Positions 61,050-64,000 of a stretch of DNA of 64,000 nt are shown piece by piece. Where the stretch lies: NCBI GenBank assembly GCA_002069785.1, contig MWCA01000006.1, forward strand, positions 1-64,000, in the 5' to 3' direction. The DNA comes from Lentisphaerae bacterium ADurb.Bin242. GTDB lineage: Bacteria; Verrucomicrobiota; Lentisphaeria; Victivallales; UBA1829. How positions within the stretch are numbered: the first letter of the stretch is position 1; each line of letters begins with the position of its first letter. Made by a program: the position numbers and the translations under genes. The notes under the pieces are model-generated. The model did no database searches. It was not told where the DNA came from and saw only the letters and a program-made list of their open reading frames with translations.

Positions 61050-64000
61050 ATGCCTGAACGCGTGAATTTTGGAAAATTGAGAGAAGTGTTGGAGATTCCG
61101 GATCTGATTGGGAGTCAGATCGAATCCTATAAATCCTTCCTCCAGTTGGACACCGACCCGAAACAAAGAAAAAATCAAGGCCTCCAAGAGGTATTCAATG
61201 AAGTGTTTCCCATGGAAAGCTTCGACAAGCAAATGGTCTTGGAGTTTGTAGCGTACTACATCACTCCTCCCAAAAAAGATGTGGTGGACTGCATCAAGGA
61301 TGGCATTTCCTATAACGCGGCCTTGAGCGTTGAATTCAATTTGAAAGTCAAAGACGCCGTATTCAATGAAATCGTATCTTTAGGCGATATTCCCATGATG
61401 ACCGAGCGGGGCACCTTCATCATCAACGGTGCCGAACGCGTCATTATCAGCCAGCTTCACCGTTCGCCCGGAATCTGCTTCGAAAAGACCCGGCATTCCA
61501 GCGGACGCAATCTTTATTCCTATCGGATCATCCCGGACCGCGGGTCCTGGATGGAAGTCCAGTTCGACATTAACGATTTGATCTATATTTATCTTGACCG
61601 TCAGCGCCGCCGCCGGAAATTCTTGATCTCCACCTTCCTGCGCGCCGTCGGCTTCGACACGAACCGCGAAATGCTCGGCGCCGCCTACGAAATGAAGACC
61701 CTGACGCCCGCACAGCTTTTGAAGCAACCGGATGTCTCTGTGTTCCATACGGTTGAACCTGTCTATTCCGCGGATGGAACCCTCCTCATCGATGAATTCG
61801 TGCAGCTGGACGACACCCACGTCAAGCTTTTGAGCGACTCCAAGATCAAAAATGTCGATCTTGCTTACATACCCGACGGCGACCATTATCTGATCAACTG
61901 TCTCGCCAAAGATCCCTCCAAAACGCCCGAAGACGCTCTCCGCGAAATCTACAAGAAGATGCGTCCGAGCGATCCCCCCAGCGTCAACAACGCCAAATTA
62001 CTTTTGAAGCGCCTTTTCTTCGATAATAAGAGATATGACCTCGGCACGGTGGGCCGTTTCAAACTCAATGAACGCCTCAAACTCGATTTCCCGCTCACGG
62101 AAAGAACGCTGGACAAGAAGGACCTGATGGAAGCCACCAAGATGCTGATGAAGCTCCGGAACAAGGCGGCCCAGACCGATGACATCGATCATCTGGGCAG
62201 CCGCCGCGTCCGCACCGTCGGCGAACTGCTCCAGAACCACTGCCGCGTCGGACTGTACCGCACGGACCGTCTCATCCGTGAAAAGATGACGACCCAGCAG
62301 AATCCCGAGGGCAACGCCCTGACGCCCGGCAAGCTGATCAATCCGAAGGCCTTCATCGGCGTGATCCGGGACTTCTTCGCCCGCAACCAGCTCTCCCAGT
62401 TCATGGACCAGACCAACCCGCTTTCCGAACTGACCAACAAGCGCCGTCTGAGCGCCCTGGGCCCGGGCGGACTGAGCCGCGACCGCGCCGGATTTGAGGT
62501 CCGCGACGTGCATTCGAGCCACTACGGACGGATCTGCCCGATCGAAACGCCGGAAGGCCCGAACATCGGTCTGATTTCCTCCATGTCGCTGTATGCCCGG
62601 ATCAATGAATACGGCTTCCTGGAAACGCCCTACCGCCGCGTGGCGAACGGAGTGGTCACGGACGAGATCGATTACCTGACCGCGGATAAGGAAGAGCATT
62701 TCGTCATCGCCCAGGCGAACGCGCCTCTCGATGAGCGCGGGCGCTTCACCAATCCGACCGTGATGTCCCGTTACTTCGGCGATTCGGTGGAACATCCCGT
62801 TTCCGAAGTCCAGTATATGGACGTCTCCCCGAAACAGCTCGTCAGCGCCGCGGCCGGACTGATCCCCTTCCTGGAGCACGATGACGCCAACCGCGCCCTG
62901 ATGGGGTCGAACATGCAGCGCCAGGCGGTTCCCCTTCTCGTGACGGAATCCCCCTATGTGGGAACGGGCATGGAAAAGAAAGTCGCCGTGGATTCCCGCG
63001 CCGTGACATGCGCCCATGGCGATGGAATCGTGGCGGAAGTCTCCGCCTCCCAGGTGGTCGTCACGAAAGACGGCAAATCCCCGGCCGAAACGTCCGATCC
63101 GAAACCGGAAGCCTATAAGCTGGTCAAGTTCCTCCGCAGCAATGCGGGCACGTGCATCAACCAGCGCCCGATGGTTCAGAAGGGACAGTCCGTCAAGGCG
63201 GGCGATCCGGTGGCGGACGGTTCCGCGACCGACAATGGCGAACTGGCTCTCGGCAAGAACGTGTTTGTGGCCTTCATGCCGTGGTGCGGATACAACTTTG
63301 AAGACGCCATCGTGCTGAGCGAGCGCCTGGTGAAGGAAGACGTCTACACGAGCATCCATATCGATGAGTTCGAGATTACCAGCCGCGACACGAAGCTCGG
63401 ACCCGAAGAAATTACCTGCGACATTCCGAACGTCAGCGAAGACCTGCTGAAGAACCTCGGCGTCGACGGCGTGGTGCGTCTCGGCGCGGAGGTGAAGCCC
63501 GGAGACATCCTCGTCGGCAAGATCACGCCGAAATCCGAAACCGAACTGGCGCCGGAAGAGCGTCTGCTGCGGGCCATCTTCGGCGAGAAGGCGGCGGACG
63601 TCAAGGATTCGAGCCTGTATGTCCAGAGCGGCAAGGGCGGCATCGTGATGGATGTCCGCATCGAATACGCGAAGGACCCGAACCGTCAGAACATGACGAA
63701 TCAGGAGCGCAAGCGTCAGTCCAAGCACGTGAAGGATCAGTACAAGGAACAGCGCGCGGCGCTGGTGGACGAACTGGCCGAAAAACTTTCGGCTATCCTG
63801 TTCCAGCAGAAGCTGCCGTGCCCGATCTTCGACGCGACCTCCGTGAAGCCGGACGCCGTGCTGATCTCCTCGAACCGCAAGGTTACGCGTCCCTCCATCA
63901 ACAAGCTGGCGAACCAGTATGACACCTTCCGGATGGAGGACTGCCCCACCAAGGAAGCGATCGTGAAGATCGTTGATTCCTTCCGTCCGCGCTTCGACGT
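61050..64000 (+). CDS. rpoB: RNA polymerase beta subunit (3' part outside window)
   Basis: The frame opens at ATG 61050 (MPERVNFGKLREVLEIPDLI) and is still open at the right edge after 983 codons; the full family length is about 1,250-1,350. Motifs include IPMMTERGTFIINGAERVI, the rifampicin region (QLSQFMDQTNPLSELTNKRR, about residues 446-465) and RICPIETPEGPNIGLI. GYNFEDAIVLSERL and DVKDSSLYVQSGKGGIV follow. Asn463 occupies the place of E. coli His526. GGGTGGAAT precedes the start. rplL is upstream, and rpoC is expected just outside. Confidence 0.97.
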   Translation, partial: MPERVNFGKLREVLEIPDLIGSQIESYKSFLQLDTDPKQRKNQGLQEVFNEVFPMESFDKQMVLEFVAYYITPPKKDVVDCIKDGISYNAALSVEFNLKVKDAVFNEIVSLGDIPMMTERGTFIINGAERVIISQLHRSPGICFEKTRHSSGRNLYSYRIIPDRGSWMEVQFDINDLIYIYLDRQRRRRKFLISTFLRAVGFDTNREMLGAAYEMKTLTPAQLLKQPDVSVFHTVEPVYSADGTLLIDEFVQLDDTHVKLLSDSKIKNVDLAYIPDGDHYLINCLAKDPSKTPEDALREIYKKMRPSDPPSVNNAKLLLKRLFFDNKRYDLGTVGRFKLNERLKLDFPLTERTLDKKDLMEATKMLMKLRNKAAQTDDIDHLGSRRVRTVGELLQNHCRVGLYRTDRLIREKMTTQQNPEGNALTPGKLINPKAFIGVIRDFFARNQLSQFMDQTNPLSELTNKRRLSALGPGGLSRDRAGFEVRDVHSSHYGRICPIETPEGPNIGLISSMSLYARINEYGFLETPYRRVANGVVTDEIDYLTADKEEHFVIAQANAPLDERGRFTNPTVMSRYFGDSVEHPVSEVQYMDVSPKQLVSAAAGLIPFLEHDDANRALMGSNMQRQAVPLLVTESPYVGTGMEKKVAVDSRAVTCAHGDGIVAEVSASQVVVTKDGKSPAETSDPKPEAYKLVKFLRSNAGTCINQRPMVQKGQSVKAGDPVADGSATDNGELALGKNVFVAFMPWCGYNFEDAIVLSERLVKEDVYTSIHIDEFEITSRDTKLGPEEITCDIPNVSEDLLKNLGVDGVVRLGAEVKPGDILVGKITPKSETELAPEERLLRAIFGEKAADVKDSSLYVQSGKGGIVMDVRIEYAKDPNRQNMTNQERKRQSKHVKDQYKEQRAALVDELAEKLSAILFQQKLPCPIFDATSVKPDAVLISSNRKVTRPSINKLANQYDTFRMEDCPTKEAIVKIVDSFRPRFD

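Noticed and set aside
61998..63728. A 576-codon minus-strand frame inside rpoB
   Set aside because: Antisense to a well-supported rpoB frame; composition-driven (Arg/Gly/His rich).

Overview
The window looks like a chromosome segment from a Gram-negative member of the PVC group, most likely Lentisphaerota (Victivallis-like). This is inferred from a DUF4838 protein and several large sugar-hydrolase-like TIM-barrel proteins, an lpxB gene (lipid A), an EF-Tu with a divergent switch I, and the order tRNA-Thr, tuf, rpmG, tRNA-Trp, secE, nusG, rplKAJL, rpoB. No rRNA gene or CRISPR array was seen.

Bases 1 to about 14,760 are the right-hand part of a phage-like mobile element whose left end lies outside the window. 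It carries tightly packed small genes, a radical SAM protein, a MazG-like protein, a primase/ATPase, a candidate iteron origin, a Cys-rich mini-protein, an HNH homing endonuclease, a higBA toxin-antitoxin pair, a ParB-like/adenine methyltransferase fusion interrupted by an intein, a HARE-HTH protein, a terminase-like ATPase-nuclease, a DUF2924 protein and a large serine recombinase. Terminase is followed at once by DUF2924 and recombinase; no portal, capsid or tail gene is present in the visible part. An IS200/IS605-type element (about 14,930-15,695) abuts the right side.

Bases 15,950 to 26,550 form a more AT-rich accessory region of sugar-metabolism genes: a GH-like TIM barrel, a PHP phosphoesterase, a second TIM-barrel protein, then a truncated amidohydrolase and a decayed DDE transposase, then a secreted DUF4838 protein and a third TIM-barrel protein.

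Bases 27,300 to 55,500 are mostly core chromosome: tRNA-Ser, an ornithine/diaminopimelate-type decarboxylase, a cold-shock protein, an EIIA-Ntr-like protein, a DinG-type helicase, a ceramidase-like protein, a CBM9-like protein, a sugar-phosphate isomerase/epimerase, dus, ilvD, ffh, lpxB, a methyltransferase, a DUF302-like protein, ilvC, carB, pepF and metG. A divergent AraC regulator faces an operon of oxidoreductase, M55 peptidase and alpha/beta hydrolase. ilvD and ilvC serve branched-chain amino acid synthesis; carB serves pyrimidine and arginine synthesis.

Bases 55,880 to the right edge hold the translation/transcription cluster. rpoB runs off the window after 983 codons.
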